Assembly: GCA_903834845.1 (NCBI GenBank)
Contig: CAILKW010000277.1
Coordinates: forward strand, 1-35,247
Reading direction: 5' to 3'
DNA length: 35,247 nt
Origin: an uncultured Bacteroidia bacterium
GTDB taxonomy: Bacteria; Bacteroidota; Bacteroidia; Bacteroidales; Prolixibacteraceae
Part shown: in pieces, positions 17,010-25,132 of the stretch
How the letters are laid out: each line of letters starts with the position of its first letter
How positions within the stretch are numbered: the stretch's first letter is position 1
Made by a program: the position numbers and the translations under genes
Notes under the pieces: generated by a model
What the model was told of the DNA's origin: nothing
Databases searched by the model: none
Seen by the model: only the letters and a program-made list of their open reading frames with translations

Positions 17010-17827
17010 AAGAGTTTCATACCCGTACTGTTTGGGGATTCATTTTTGTATCTGCAATTTTAAGCGCAGTACTACTTAGTTCTTATACATTCGTGTTGAT
17101 TTTTCTTACCCTTTCGGTTTTTGTACTTCGCGAATTTTATTCGTTATGCCATAAAGCAGGATTTTCTCCCCAGATTTATCCCGGACTTTTTGCAGGAGCT
17201 ATTATCTTTGTGTTGTCTTATTTTGTTGCTGAGAAAACTATTCCATACAAAGCTTTTTGTTTTCTTCTGCCTTTGATATATGCTTTACCAGTTTATGAGC
17301 TTTTTCGAAAAAAGAAAAATCCATTGGCAAATATTGCTCTTACGGAATTTGGGATCATTTATGTTTCCATACCTTTTGCCATGCTTAATTTCCTCGTATT
17401 TAAAGAATCAGAAGGAATTGTAACCTACAACTATAAATTATTAATCAGTCTTTTCGTATTTGTTTGGGCCAGCGATTCAGGGGCTTACTTTTTCGGCGTT
17501 CGATTTGGTCGTCACCGTCTATTCAAAAGAATCTCTCCCAAAAAATCATGGGAAGGTTTAATTGGTGGTGTTTTTACTGCTATTTGCGCAGCAGCAATTC
17601 TTACCTTTGTCTTCCCTGAATACAATTTTGTTCTACTCGGTGTTATGGCAATTATTGTTGTTATTTCTGGAACATTTGGCGATTTGGTTGAATCAATGAT
17701 CAAACGAAGCATCAGCGTAAAAGATTCAGGACGCTTTATGCCGGGGCATGGAGGACTTCTCGACCGTTTCGATAGTATTCTCCTCGCCTCACCTGTAATT
17801 TTTTTCGTGGTTCAATTTTTTCACTGA
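17006..17827 (+). CDS. cdsA: Phosphatidate cytidylyltransferase (CDP-diglyceride synthase)
   Basis: Integral inner-membrane enzyme that makes CDP-diacylglycerol from phosphatidic acid and CTP, the entry point of phospholipid synthesis. It has 273 residues with about 7-8 membrane segments. The family signature is present near the C-terminus: SMIKRSISVKDSGRFMPGHG then GLLDR, matching SxxKRxxxxKDxGxxxPGHGGxxDR. WASDSGAYFFGVRFGRHRLF and ISPKKSWEG, other conserved parts, lie before it. The start must be the TTG at 17006, since no ATG or GTG nearby gives the normal N-terminus KEFHTRTVWGFIFVS. This TTG shares bases with the DUF2007 stop (TTGA). It supplies substrate to pssA, 0.7 kb downstream. Confidence 0.94.
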   Translation: MKEFHTRTVWGFIFVSAILSAVLLSSYTFVLIFLTLSVFVLREFYSLCHKAGFSPQIYPGLFAGAIIFVLSYFVAEKTIPYKAFCFLLPLIYALPVYELFRKKKNPLANIALTEFGIIYVSIPFAMLNFLVFKESEGIVTYNYKLLISLFVFVWASDSGAYFFGVRFGRHRLFKRISPKKSWEGLIGGVFTAICAAAILTFVFPEYNFVLLGVMAIIVVISGTFGDLVESMIKRSISVKDSGRFMPGHGGLLDRFDSILLASPVIFFVVQFFH

Positions 17828-17839
17828 ATATTATTTGTT

Positions 17840-17847
17840 TAAATTTG
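17840..17847 (+). promoter_or_regulatory. Possible internal -7 box before psd
   Basis: TAAATTTG matches TAnnTTTG and lies in the 40-nt gap between cdsA and psd. Transcription would start near 17854, 14 nt before the psd ATG. In AT-rich DNA such a match can occur by chance, and no -33 element is clear. Confidence 0.35.
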
Positions 17848-17867
17848 TGCCACAATAGTTTTAGCTT

Positions 17868-18518
17868 ATGAGAATTCACAAAGAAGGTTATCTGGTTATC
17901 GCGGTAGCAATTTTTATCTGGCTGTCTCTTAATATGGCTGTCGGAATTACAGAAGAGTTTTATTTTCGTTGCTTTACATTCATCACAACATCAGCATTAT
18001 TGATTTTTGTGATTCGGTTTTTCCGATATCCCCAACGTTCGATTGAATTAAAGCCGAACAGCGTTTTGTCACCCGCTGATGGACAGATTGTTGCAATAGA
18101 GGAAACCACTGAATCAGAGTATTTTGGTGACCGCCGATTACAAATTTCTGTATTTATGTCGGTTAATAGTGTCCATATCAACTGGATACCCGTCCCCGGA
18201 ATTATAAAATATTTTAAACATCACAGAGGAAAATTTATGGCTGCCTACCTGCCTAAATCATCTTCAGACAATGAAAGAGCAACAACTGTTATTGAAATGC
18301 CAGACGGAACTGAAATTCTGGTCAGACAAATTGCCGGAGCAGTTGCCAAAAGGATTATTTCATATTCAAAAGTAAATGCGCAAGTGAATCAACAAAATGA
18401 ACTTGGCTTCATCAGATTTGGCTCGCGCGTTGATCTTTTTCTCCCTATCGGAACAAAAGTAAAAGTTGAGTTGTGCCAGAATGTAACCGGTAGCCAAACC
18501 GTAATAGCTGATTTGTAA
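17868..18518 (+). CDS. psd: Phosphatidylserine decarboxylase, short proenzyme type
   Basis: Turns phosphatidylserine into phosphatidylethanolamine, the final step of the pathway. The 216-residue proenzyme belongs to the short class found in Bacteroidota and Rhizobium. Two hydrophobic segments sit at the N-terminus (about 8-50). Then come SPADGQIVAIEE with a conserved Asp, SVFMSVNSVHINWIPVPG with conserved His, and FIRFGSRVDLFLP. Self-cleavage between G185 and S186 of the RFGSR motif should give the pyruvoyl prosthetic group on the small alpha chain. It lies 40 nt after cdsA and 14 nt before pssA, so the three lipid enzymes are adjacent. Confidence 0.94.
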   Translation: MRIHKEGYLVIAVAIFIWLSLNMAVGITEEFYFRCFTFITTSALLIFVIRFFRYPQRSIELKPNSVLSPADGQIVAIEETTESEYFGDRRLQISVFMSVNSVHINWIPVPGIIKYFKHHRGKFMAAYLPKSSSDNERATTVIEMPDGTEILVRQIAGAVAKRIISYSKVNAQVNQQNELGFIRFGSRVDLFLPIGTKVKVELCQNVTGSQTVIADL

Positions 18519-18532
18519 TACCTGATTTAAAC

Positions 18533-19276
18533 ATGATCCGCAAGAATATCCCTAATTTTATCACCTGTCTAAACGTAATATCGGGAAGTCTTGCCGTACT
18601 ATTTGCCATTAAAGGCGAATTGACTATCTCAGTAATTCTAATTATTGCTGCAGCAATTTTTGACTTTTTGGATGGTATGGCAGCCAGACTTTTAAAGGCA
18701 TATTCCCCAATGGGGCGTGAGCTTGATTCTCTCGCTGATATGATCTCCTTTGGACTTGCTCCCGGAATGTTAATGATGGTAATGCAGGAATATTCCTTGT
18801 TCGGAACAAATGTACGTGCCGAAAATTTTTCCTCTTTGTCGTTGTGGGAAGTAACTTGTATATCATCATCTTTATTTATTCCAGTCTTTTCAGCATTAAG
18901 GCTTGCCAAATTTAACATTGACACCCGTCAGACAAATTCTTTTATCGGTTTGCCAACTCCTGCAAATGCCATCTTTATTGCCGCTCTGGCATTGATTACC
19001 GAACATGGTACGCATGAGATACTTGATTCAATGATACTTCAACCCATTGTTTTATTTCTGATTACTCTTACAATGTCGTTTCTTTTGGTTTCTGAACTGC
19101 CAATGTTTTCACTAAAATTCAAAAACCTATCCTGGACAGATAATAAGGTACGCTATATTTTTCTAACTATTTCGGCTACCCTCATCTTGGCTTTTAATAT
19201 TTACGGTATTGCTTTTGCAATAGTGAGTTTTATCCTTATTTCTGTCTTTTTGAAAATAATGAAATATAATGGCTGA
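18533..19276 (+). CDS. pssA: CDP-diacylglycerol--serine O-phosphatidyltransferase
   Basis: Inner-membrane CDP-alcohol phosphatidyltransferase that makes phosphatidylserine from CDP-diacylglycerol and serine. It has 247 residues and about 7-8 hydrophobic segments. The diagnostic motif DGxxARx8GxxxDxxxD is complete: DGMAARLLKAYSPMGRELDS followed by LAD, with four metal-binding Asp. The N-terminus NIPNFITCLNVISGSLAVLF is also typical. It starts 14 nt after psd. Its product is the substrate of Psd, and its own substrate comes from CdsA, so the three genes give a complete route from phosphatidic acid to phosphatidylethanolamine. Confidence 0.95.
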   Translation: MIRKNIPNFITCLNVISGSLAVLFAIKGELTISVILIIAAAIFDFLDGMAARLLKAYSPMGRELDSLADMISFGLAPGMLMMVMQEYSLFGTNVRAENFSSLSLWEVTCISSSLFIPVFSALRLAKFNIDTRQTNSFIGLPTPANAIFIAALALITEHGTHEILDSMILQPIVLFLITLTMSFLLVSELPMFSLKFKNLSWTDNKVRYIFLTISATLILAFNIYGIAFAIVSFILISVFLKIMKYNG

Positions 19277-19317
19277 TCTTAAGCTTATCTTGAAATTAAT
19301 TAATTAAGCTTGTTTAA

Positions 19318-21681
19318 ATGATTCTGAAAACAAAATTATTCATTACAAGTTTGTGTTTTGTATTCCTTACATTGCCTTTAATAGCTGATAATGAGAATAC
19401 TGCCGGACTATTTACAATTAGTGGATATGTTAAAGATGCCGAAAGTGGTGAAGCGTTAATTGGAGCAACAATTTTTGTAAGGACAATAAACAACGGTACT
19501 TCAGCCAACCAGTATGGCTTTTACTCTATTAGCCTTAAATCTTCAAAATACCTCATAGAGTTCAGATATATGGGATACAAAACGATTCAGAAAACCATCG
19601 AGCTGAATAAAGATATCACCCTAAATATTGAACTTGTTCCTGAAAAGAGCCTGATTCAAGAGGTGGTAGTAACATCTGAACGACCTGAGGAGAATGTTAA
19701 AAAAGCAGAGATGAGTATCTCGAAACTGGAAATGAAAACTATCAAACAGGTACCTGCCCTGATGGGTGAGGTAGATGTACTAAAAGTAATTCAGATGCTT
19801 CCAGGTGTTCAATCAACTTCAGAAGGAACCTCCGGCTTTAGCGTCAGGGGTGGAGGAATTGATCAAAATTTGATCTTGCTTGATGAAGCTACTGTTTATA
19901 ACGCCTCACACATGATGGGCTTCTTTTCGGTTTTCAACAATGACGCCGTTCGCGATGTGAAACTTTACAAAGGAGATATTCCTGCCAATTACGGAGGAAG
20001 ACTGTCATCGGTTCTTGATGTGAGAATGAAAGAGGGAAACAGCAAGAAATTTGCAGCCATTGGCGGCATTGGACTTATATCGAGCAGATTAACAATCGAA
20101 GGGCCGATTGTAAAAAACAAAACATCATTCCTTATTGCTGCCAGACGTACTTATGCAGATATTTTTTTCCCGCTTATGTCTGATTCGAGTCTCAAAAAAA
20201 GTAAAATGTATTTCTACGACCTAAATTTAAAAATCAACCATCAGATTAATGAAAGTAATCGTTTGTTCCTTTCTGCTTATTTAGGCCGCGACCTATTCGG
20301 ACAAAAAGGAAGTTCAGATGTCGGATTTGGAAACATGACAGGAACACTTCGATGGAACCACCTCATATCCAATAAATTATTTTCAAACTTATCGGCAGTT
20401 GTTGCCAAATACGATTATTCTTTAAAAATGAAACAGGGAGGATCAAATTATGTATGGAAATCGAATATGTTAGATTATTCATTAAAACTTGATTTTAACT
20501 ACTTTGCAAACCCTAAAAATGAAATCAAATTTGGACTCTCTTCCACTTTTCACGATTTTGATCCTTGCGAAGCCTATATCGAAGGAACTCAGAGCCGACT
20601 TGGAACTACAGTTGCCAAAAACTACGCTCTTGAGCATGGTATCTATATTTCGAATGAACAGAAAATCGGAGAAAATCTTACAGTAAAATATGGTTTGCGT
20701 TACACCATTTTTCAGAATATCGGCAGCGCAACTGTTTACACTTTCGCAAAAGAAAACCCAAATTATTCGGTAATTGATACTACATATTACCCAAGCGGCC
20801 AAATCTTTAATACTTTTCATGGTATTGAACCGCGACTTGGAATCAATTTTACAATTAATGACAAAGCCTCTTTGAAAGCGAGTTTCTCACGGACAATCCA
20901 AAATATGCAGCTTGCCTCAAATTCTTCAGGAGGTATGCCTCTTGATGTTTGGTTTCCATCAAGTCAAAATATCAAACCGCAGAAAGCAAATCAATATGCA
21001 ATTGGATATTTCAGGAATTTCGCTAATAATACTGTCGAAACATCCATTGAGAGTTACTATAAACAGATGTATGATGTTATTGATTTCAAGGATAATGCAC
21101 AATTATTAATGAATCCGAGAATGGAAGGTGATATACGGTCAGGAACAGCAAAAGCTTACGGCCTCGAACTGTTTATCAAAAAGAATAGTGGAAGGTTGAA
21201 CGGTTGGGTCAGCTACACCTTGTCGAAAGTTACACGCACCATTGCCGAAATAAATAATGGAAACCCCTACCCTACCAATTACGATAAACCACATAATATC
21301 AATGTTATACTAAATTATGAATTCTCTGATCGCGTAATATTTTCCTCGAATTGGGTTTATGCCACAGGAGCCCCAATTACCTTCCCTGTAGGATCTTTTG
21401 TGATTGACAACACCTACGGAAAGTATTACTCCGCCCGGAATGGTTACAGAATGCGTGATTACCATCGGTTAGACCTTTCACTCACTCTTAAAGGGAAAGC
21501 TCACCCCGATAAAAAATGGCAAAGTGAATGGGTTTTTTCGGTTTATAACGCTTATGCAAGGCATAACGACTGGATGATCAACTTTGTACAGGACTCCAAA
21601 AATGTCGAAAAAATTGTGGCAGAACGGTGGTATCTTCCATTTGTCTGTTTTCCCGGAATCACCTACAATTTTAAATTTTAG
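19318..21681 (+). CDS. TonB-dependent outer-membrane receptor with N-terminal CarboxypepD_reg-like domain
   Basis: Outer-membrane active transporter of 787 residues. A signal peptide (about 1-22) is followed by a carboxypeptidase-regulatory-like beta sandwich at about 30-110 (TISGYVKDAESGEALIGATI, then a YGFYSISLKS turn). The plug domain holds EVVVTSE, VDVLKVIQMLPGVQSTSEGT and GFSVRGGGIDQNLILLDEAT. A beta-barrel with strands rich in aromatic residues fills about 240-787, and the protein ends in FKF, as outer-membrane barrels do. This differs from SusC proteins, which are longer and paired with SusD; here the partner is the DUF4249 lipoprotein that starts 5 nt downstream. The substrate is unknown. 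The pair is placed between pssA and deoC, neither of which suggests a ligand. Confidence 0.92.
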   Translation: MILKTKLFITSLCFVFLTLPLIADNENTAGLFTISGYVKDAESGEALIGATIFVRTINNGTSANQYGFYSISLKSSKYLIEFRYMGYKTIQKTIELNKDITLNIELVPEKSLIQEVVVTSERPEENVKKAEMSISKLEMKTIKQVPALMGEVDVLKVIQMLPGVQSTSEGTSGFSVRGGGIDQNLILLDEATVYNASHMMGFFSVFNNDAVRDVKLYKGDIPANYGGRLSSVLDVRMKEGNSKKFAAIGGIGLISSRLTIEGPIVKNKTSFLIAARRTYADIFFPLMSDSSLKKSKMYFYDLNLKINHQINESNRLFLSAYLGRDLFGQKGSSDVGFGNMTGTLRWNHLISNKLFSNLSAVVAKYDYSLKMKQGGSNYVWKSNMLDYSLKLDFNYFANPKNEIKFGLSSTFHDFDPCEAYIEGTQSRLGTTVAKNYALEHGIYISNEQKIGENLTVKYGLRYTIFQNIGSATVYTFAKENPNYSVIDTTYYPSGQIFNTFHGIEPRLGINFTINDKASLKASFSRTIQNMQLASNSSGGMPLDVWFPSSQNIKPQKANQYAIGYFRNFANNTVETSIESYYKQMYDVIDFKDNAQLLMNPRMEGDIRSGTAKAYGLELFIKKNSGRLNGWVSYTLSKVTRTIAEINNGNPYPTNYDKPHNINVILNYEFSDRVIFSSNWVYATGAPITFPVGSFVIDNTYGKYYSARNGYRMRDYHRLDLSLTLKGKAHPDKKWQSEWVFSVYNAYARHNDWMINFVQDSKNVEKIVAERWYLPFVCFPGITYNFKF

Positions 21682-21686
21682 TAATT

Positions 21687-22562
21687 ATGCAAAATATTAA
21701 ATATCATATATATATCCTTTCTATAATTGCTTTTTTACTCACATTATCAGGTTGCCGCGAAATCATCACAGATATTCGCCTCGACTCCACACGACCACGT
21801 CTTGTAGTGGAAGGATATATTTCGACTGATACAACTCGCCATTTTGTTAAATTGTCGAAGATGGGTGATGCCTTGAAAACAGAGCAGGTACAGGTTATTT
21901 CGAATGCTTTAATTACGGTTTCGGATGGAACAAAAACCATCAGTCTTACCGAAGACCAAAACAAAAAGGGAACATATTACACAGCCCCCGATTTTTTTGG
22001 AGTTGCCGGGCGCAATTATACTCTTTTGATAAAGAATGTTGACATTAACAACGACAATGTGATGGAAGAATATACCTCACAATCGTTGCTGAAAACTATA
22101 AACCCCATTGATTCGATTCATTTGGTTTACAATAATACAAACCGCCATTTTATTGGTTGGAGCATTAACCTTTACACAATGGATCCCGGTAAAGGACGTA
22201 ATTTCTATTTGATTAAAGTTCTCAAAAATAATATATTACTGACCGACAGTGTCTTCAAATATTCGATTGCCGACAATAACAGTTTCGAAGGGAAATATTT
22301 CGATGGTTTTCCGGTTTATAATCTCAGTGAAGAGCGGAAAGACGAAAAATTATCCTTCGGAGACAAAGTTACTGTTGAAATGTACGGAATTACAGAGGAT
22401 TATTTCTCATTTATAAGCAGTTATATCTCCGATTATTATCCTAAAGTTCCGATATTCAGCGGTCCGTCAGCCAATATACCATCGAATATTAAACCAGAAG
22501 GCGATGTCGTAGGAATTTTTACAGCCTATTCCATACAACGAAAAAGTACGGTTTACAAATAA
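21687..22562 (+). CDS. DUF4249 family lipoprotein, partner of the TonB-dependent receptor
   Basis: A 291-residue protein with a type II signal peptide; the lipobox LSGC puts the lipidated cysteine at residue 23. The mature start REIITDIRLDSTRPRLVVEG and the following YISTDTTRHFVKLSK segment are typical of DUF4249 proteins. These are almost always encoded directly behind a TonB-dependent receptor with a CarboxypepD_reg-like domain. The body is beta-rich (ALITVSDGTKTISLTED, GTYYTAPDFFGVAGRNYTLL). It probably sits at the outer membrane and helps capture or present substrate, as SusD does for SusC. That role is inferred from gene pairing. The gap to the receptor gene is only 5 nt. Confidence 0.85.
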   Translation: MQNIKYHIYILSIIAFLLTLSGCREIITDIRLDSTRPRLVVEGYISTDTTRHFVKLSKMGDALKTEQVQVISNALITVSDGTKTISLTEDQNKKGTYYTAPDFFGVAGRNYTLLIKNVDINNDNVMEEYTSQSLLKTINPIDSIHLVYNNTNRHFIGWSINLYTMDPGKGRNFYLIKVLKNNILLTDSVFKYSIADNNSFEGKYFDGFPVYNLSEERKDEKLSFGDKVTVEMYGITEDYFSFISSYISDYYPKVPIFSGPSANIPSNIKPEGDVVGIFTAYSIQRKSTVYK

Positions 22563-22616
22563 TCTTACTTCAAGGCATAAAAAGTTATCTTTAACAGATT
22601 ATTATAATATAACCTT

Positions 22617-23330
22617 ATGACAAAAGTACAAGAACTCGCAAAAATGATTGATCACTCAATTCTTCACCCCACGATGACAGACGAAGATTTAAAAAGAGAG
22701 TGTTTAATAGCCAAAAAGTATGATGTTGCATCGGTTTGTGTAAAACCCTATATGGTAAAACAAGCCAAAGAGTTGCTCGAAGGGTCAACTGTGCTTGTAG
22801 GCTGTGTAATAGGGTTTCCGGCAGGCAACTCAACTATTCAGGTAAAAGTTTTCGAAACCGAAACTGCTTGCAGGGATGGAGCGGTAGAAATTGATATGGT
22901 AATAAATATAGGTAAAGCTCTTCAGGGAGAATGGATTTATATCGAAGAGGAAATCAAGGCAATAACAGAGGCCAGTCATAAGCATAATGCTATTGTTAAG
23001 GTGATTTTTGAAACGGATTACGTCACAAAAAATGAGGATCTGAAAAGACTGTGCGAAATCTGCACAAAAGTTGGTGCCGACTATGTAAAAACTTCCTCAG
23101 GCTTTGGCTTCGTGAAAGGGTCGGACGGAAAATACGATTATATTGGGGCTACAATCCCTAACATATTATTAATGAGGCATCATTCGGGATCTAAAGTTAA
23201 ATTAAAAGCAGCAGGTGGGGTGCGCACTCTTGATCAGCTTATTGCTGTAAAAGAAGCCGGATGCTCGAGGTGCGGCGCAACTGCAACAACGGCAATGATG
23301 GAGGAAGCAATCAGAAGGTTTGGAGAATAA
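22617..23330 (+). CDS. deoC: Deoxyribose-phosphate aldolase
   Basis: Class I aldolase that splits 2-deoxyribose-5-phosphate into glyceraldehyde-3-phosphate and acetaldehyde in nucleoside catabolism. Length 237 residues, a single TIM barrel. The Schiff-base lysine is K158 in YVKTSSGFG, and the second active-site lysine is K197 in KLKAAGGVRT. Other conserved parts are MIDHSILHPTMTDEDLKREC, VGCVIGFPAGN, EIDMVINIG and VKVIFETDYV. A near-match to the -7 box (TATCTTTA, 22586-22593) lies upstream, so it may be transcribed separately from the receptor pair. No other nucleoside-catabolic gene is near. Confidence 0.96.
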   Translation: MTKVQELAKMIDHSILHPTMTDEDLKRECLIAKKYDVASVCVKPYMVKQAKELLEGSTVLVGCVIGFPAGNSTIQVKVFETETACRDGAVEIDMVINIGKALQGEWIYIEEEIKAITEASHKHNAIVKVIFETDYVTKNEDLKRLCEICTKVGADYVKTSSGFGFVKGSDGKYDYIGATIPNILLMRHHSGSKVKLKAAGGVRTLDQLIAVKEAGCSRCGATATTAMMEEAIRRFGE

Positions 23331-23402
23331 TGCGTTAATGGCTAATATGTTAATGGTTAATGCTTAATGGTAAATGCTTAATGTATTAAGTGTTAACGCA
23401 TT
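23329..23402. repeat. Degenerate TTAATGG-type short repeats flanked by an inverted repeat
   Basis: After the deoC stop, six to seven imperfect copies of a 7-8 nt unit (GTTAATGG, TTAATGC, TTAATGG, TAAATGC, TTAATGT) follow one another. The block is bordered by AATGCGTTAA at 23329-23338 and its exact complement TTAACGCATT at 23393-23402. The outer arms and the internal units could fold into a long weak hairpin. No coding frame runs through it. Function is unknown; it may be a transcription end for deoC or a simple-sequence expansion. Confidence 0.55.
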
Positions 23403-23623
23403 TACAGGTTTGGTGGTATTTTTGTTTGTTGTTTTGACATTTGATTTACCTTTCCAAATATTTTTCATTTATACATCAGGAGATCTGCAGCCAATCAAGA
23501 ATTAAATAGAAAATTCGATATTTCCTGAAGATTCTATATTTATTATTGCCGGTAATCAATTAAAGAGGATGTTATGACTAAAATCAAATAGAACCATCAA
23601 ATATCATTATACCAAAAAAAAGT
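23403..23623. other. Intergenic stretch without a recognised gene
   Basis: AT-rich DNA between the repeat block behind deoC and the terminator of the minus-strand isomerase gene. I found no convincing reading frame, RNA or promoter in it. Confidence 0.5.
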
Positions 23624-23656
23624 AAACCCCTGCAAACGTAATATTTGCAGGGGTTT
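23624..23656 (-). terminator. Rho-independent terminator after the sugar isomerase-like gene
   Basis: A perfect 13-bp inverted repeat, AAACCCCTGCAAA at 23624-23636 and its complement at 23644-23656, with a 7-nt loop. On the minus strand it is followed by TACTTTTTTTTGG, a run of eight T. It lies about 20 nt past the stop codon of the minus-strand gene at 23678. Confidence 0.85.
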
Positions 23657-23677
23657 AAATAGTATGCTCAAAAAAAC

Positions 23678-24586
23678 TTATTTTTTCAAAATTTTGGTTG
23701 TAATATTCATGATACTTGTTTCAATCCCTTCAAAAGGTTTTCCATTGCCTTGATTATCATCCTCAACAATAATGTATTTTGCTCCGGCAATATCTTTTGA
23801 TTCCAGAATCTTTTTGAAATCAATAACACCTGCACCAACACTGCAAATATCGTCTTTAATCACAGTAAAGAAAGGTGGCTGATTAGTCATCATGTCTTTA
23901 AAATGGAGGAGCTGGAATCTGCCCGGATATTTTTTGAACATTGCAATTGGATCCTGACCTGCTTTAGAAGCCCAGAAAAGGTCTAATTCCATTGTAATCA
24001 AATCAGCATCCATTTCCGGTAAAAAAATATCGTAGTAGGGTACTACACCATTGATATTTGCAAACTCAAAGTTGTGATTATGATAACCAAACTGAATCCC
24101 AACACCTTTCAGGATTTTGGCTACTTCATTACAATCTGCTATCATCTTTTTATACGATTCAATATTGCGGTCAACTTCTTCAATCCAGGGTTTTACACAA
24201 TATTTTACCCCAAGTTCAGCATGTGCGTCAGCCATCAGTTTTGCTTTATCGAGCGTAATACTTGCCGATTCAACCTGAGAATGACTGCTGAAAGGGACCA
24301 TACCCAAGTCGCTAACCATCTTCTTAAATTCAGCAGGAGCATAACCATAAAACTTTCCTTCTGAATAACTCGCCAATTCAAGATTTTTATAGCCGATGTC
24401 GGAAACTTTTTTCAATGTACCCGGAACATCGGCTGTCATAGCATCACGAATACTATAAAGCTGTAATCCAACACCATAGCTCTTACGATCAATAGCAGCA
24501 CCTGTACTACATCCTGCGGCACCAAATAACATCACACCAAGCGATCCTACACCTGAAATTTTTAAAAACTCTCTCCTGTTTTGCAT
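23678..24586 (-). CDS. Sugar phosphate isomerase/epimerase-like TIM-barrel protein with Tat-type lipoprotein signal
   Basis: A 302-residue exported protein from the ATG at 24586; an in-frame TTG at 24595 only adds three residues. The N-terminus NRREFLKISGVGSLGVMLFG carries a twin-arginine motif, and AAGC next to it looks like a lipobox, so the protein may be a folded lipoprotein exported by Tat. The rest is a xylose-isomerase-like TIM barrel (AP endonuclease 2 family): GVGLQLYSIRDAM, GYKNLELASYSEG, FSSHSQVE, FGYHNHNFEF, MELDLFWASKAGQDP, LLHFKDM and IIVEDDNQ hold the usual metal-binding Glu, His and Asp positions. The substrate is unknown. Such proteins in Bacteroidota often act on sugars or sugar acids in the periplasm. 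It stands alone with its own terminator. Confidence 0.88.
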   Translation of the reverse strand: MQNRREFLKISGVGSLGVMLFGAAGCSTGAAIDRKSYGVGLQLYSIRDAMTADVPGTLKKVSDIGYKNLELASYSEGKFYGYAPAEFKKMVSDLGMVPFSSHSQVESASITLDKAKLMADAHAELGVKYCVKPWIEEVDRNIESYKKMIADCNEVAKILKGVGIQFGYHNHNFEFANINGVVPYYDIFLPEMDADLITMELDLFWASKAGQDPIAMFKKYPGRFQLLHFKDMMTNQPPFFTVIKDDICSVGAGVIDFKKILESKDIAGAKYIIVEDDNQGNGKPFEGIETSIMNITTKILKK

Positions 24587-24732
24587 AAATTCCAATTATT
24601 GTTTATTAATACTTATTTTACTCTGAAACGATAAAAGTAATACTCTTATTTTATACACGAAACTAAGTTGTCAAAAAAAATGGTTTTAGTTTAAAATATC
24701 ATAGTATTTAACAAAGACTCTGCAGAAATAAA

Positions 24733-24759
24733 AAAACCCCGGAGAATCTCCGAGGTTTT
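24733..24759 (-). terminator. Rho-independent terminator after tRNA-Val
   Basis: On the minus strand AAAACCTCGGAG, loop ATT, then CTCCGGGGTTTT form a 12-bp stem with one T-G wobble, followed by a run of T. It begins 2 nt after the 3' end of the tRNA, as expected for a single tRNA gene. Confidence 0.8.
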
Positions 24760-24760
24760 G

Positions 24761-24835
24761 TGGGAACTGATGGATTCGAACCATCGACCCTCTGCTTGTA
24801 AGGCAGATGCTCTGAACCAGCTGAGCTAAGCTCCC
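24761..24835 (-). tRNA. tRNA-Val (anticodon TAC)
   Basis: The minus strand folds into a normal 75-nt cloverleaf. The acceptor arm is GGGAGCT with AGTTCCC, the D arm GCTC/GAGC, the anticodon arm TCTGC-CTTACAA-GCAGA with anticodon TAC, and the T arm GATGG-TTCGAAT-CCATC. The discriminator is A. CCA is not encoded (the DNA continues CAA), so it must be added by the nucleotidyltransferase. It reads GTA and, by wobble, other valine codons. Confidence 0.96.
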
Positions 24836-25064
24836 TTATCTTCCAACTTAACATTAACTGCTTAGTTAAAGGTGGTGCAAATGTACTCCTTTTTTTATCA
24901 TATACAATTATTTTAGAATTTTTTTATTCAACATTATTTTTTTTGTAGCTTTTTATATACCAGGGTTCTTCCCAGTTTTTTATTGTCTGTCTCAGAGTAG
25001 GTACAATTTTAAATAAACTAAGTCATCAGGAGAACGATTCTATCAATTAAATCAATGATTGTGT
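24836..25064. other. Intergenic stretch upstream of tRNA-Val
   Basis: AT-rich spacer between the tRNA and the terminator of the giant gene. It should contain the tRNA promoter, but I could not single out a convincing one. No gene is seen. Confidence 0.4.
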
Positions 25065-25104
25065 AAAAATAACCGTTCTGCTTTATAACGAAACGGTTAT
25101 TTTT
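25065..25104 (-). terminator. Rho-independent terminator after the giant repeat-protein gene
   Basis: AAAAATAACCGTT at 25065-25077 and its exact complement at 25092-25104 make a 13-bp perfect stem with a 14-nt loop. On the minus strand the descending arm starts with the A-run and the other arm ends in five T. It lies 28 nt past the stop at 25133. Confidence 0.75.
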
Positions 25105-25132
25105 AAGTGGGTTCTGTAAACGTTGATTAAAT

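Noticed and set aside
19277-19312. Paired TAAGCTT sites between pssA and the TonB receptor as a terminator
   Set aside because: The stem would be short and AT-rich with no T tail, and the receptor gene starts immediately after it.
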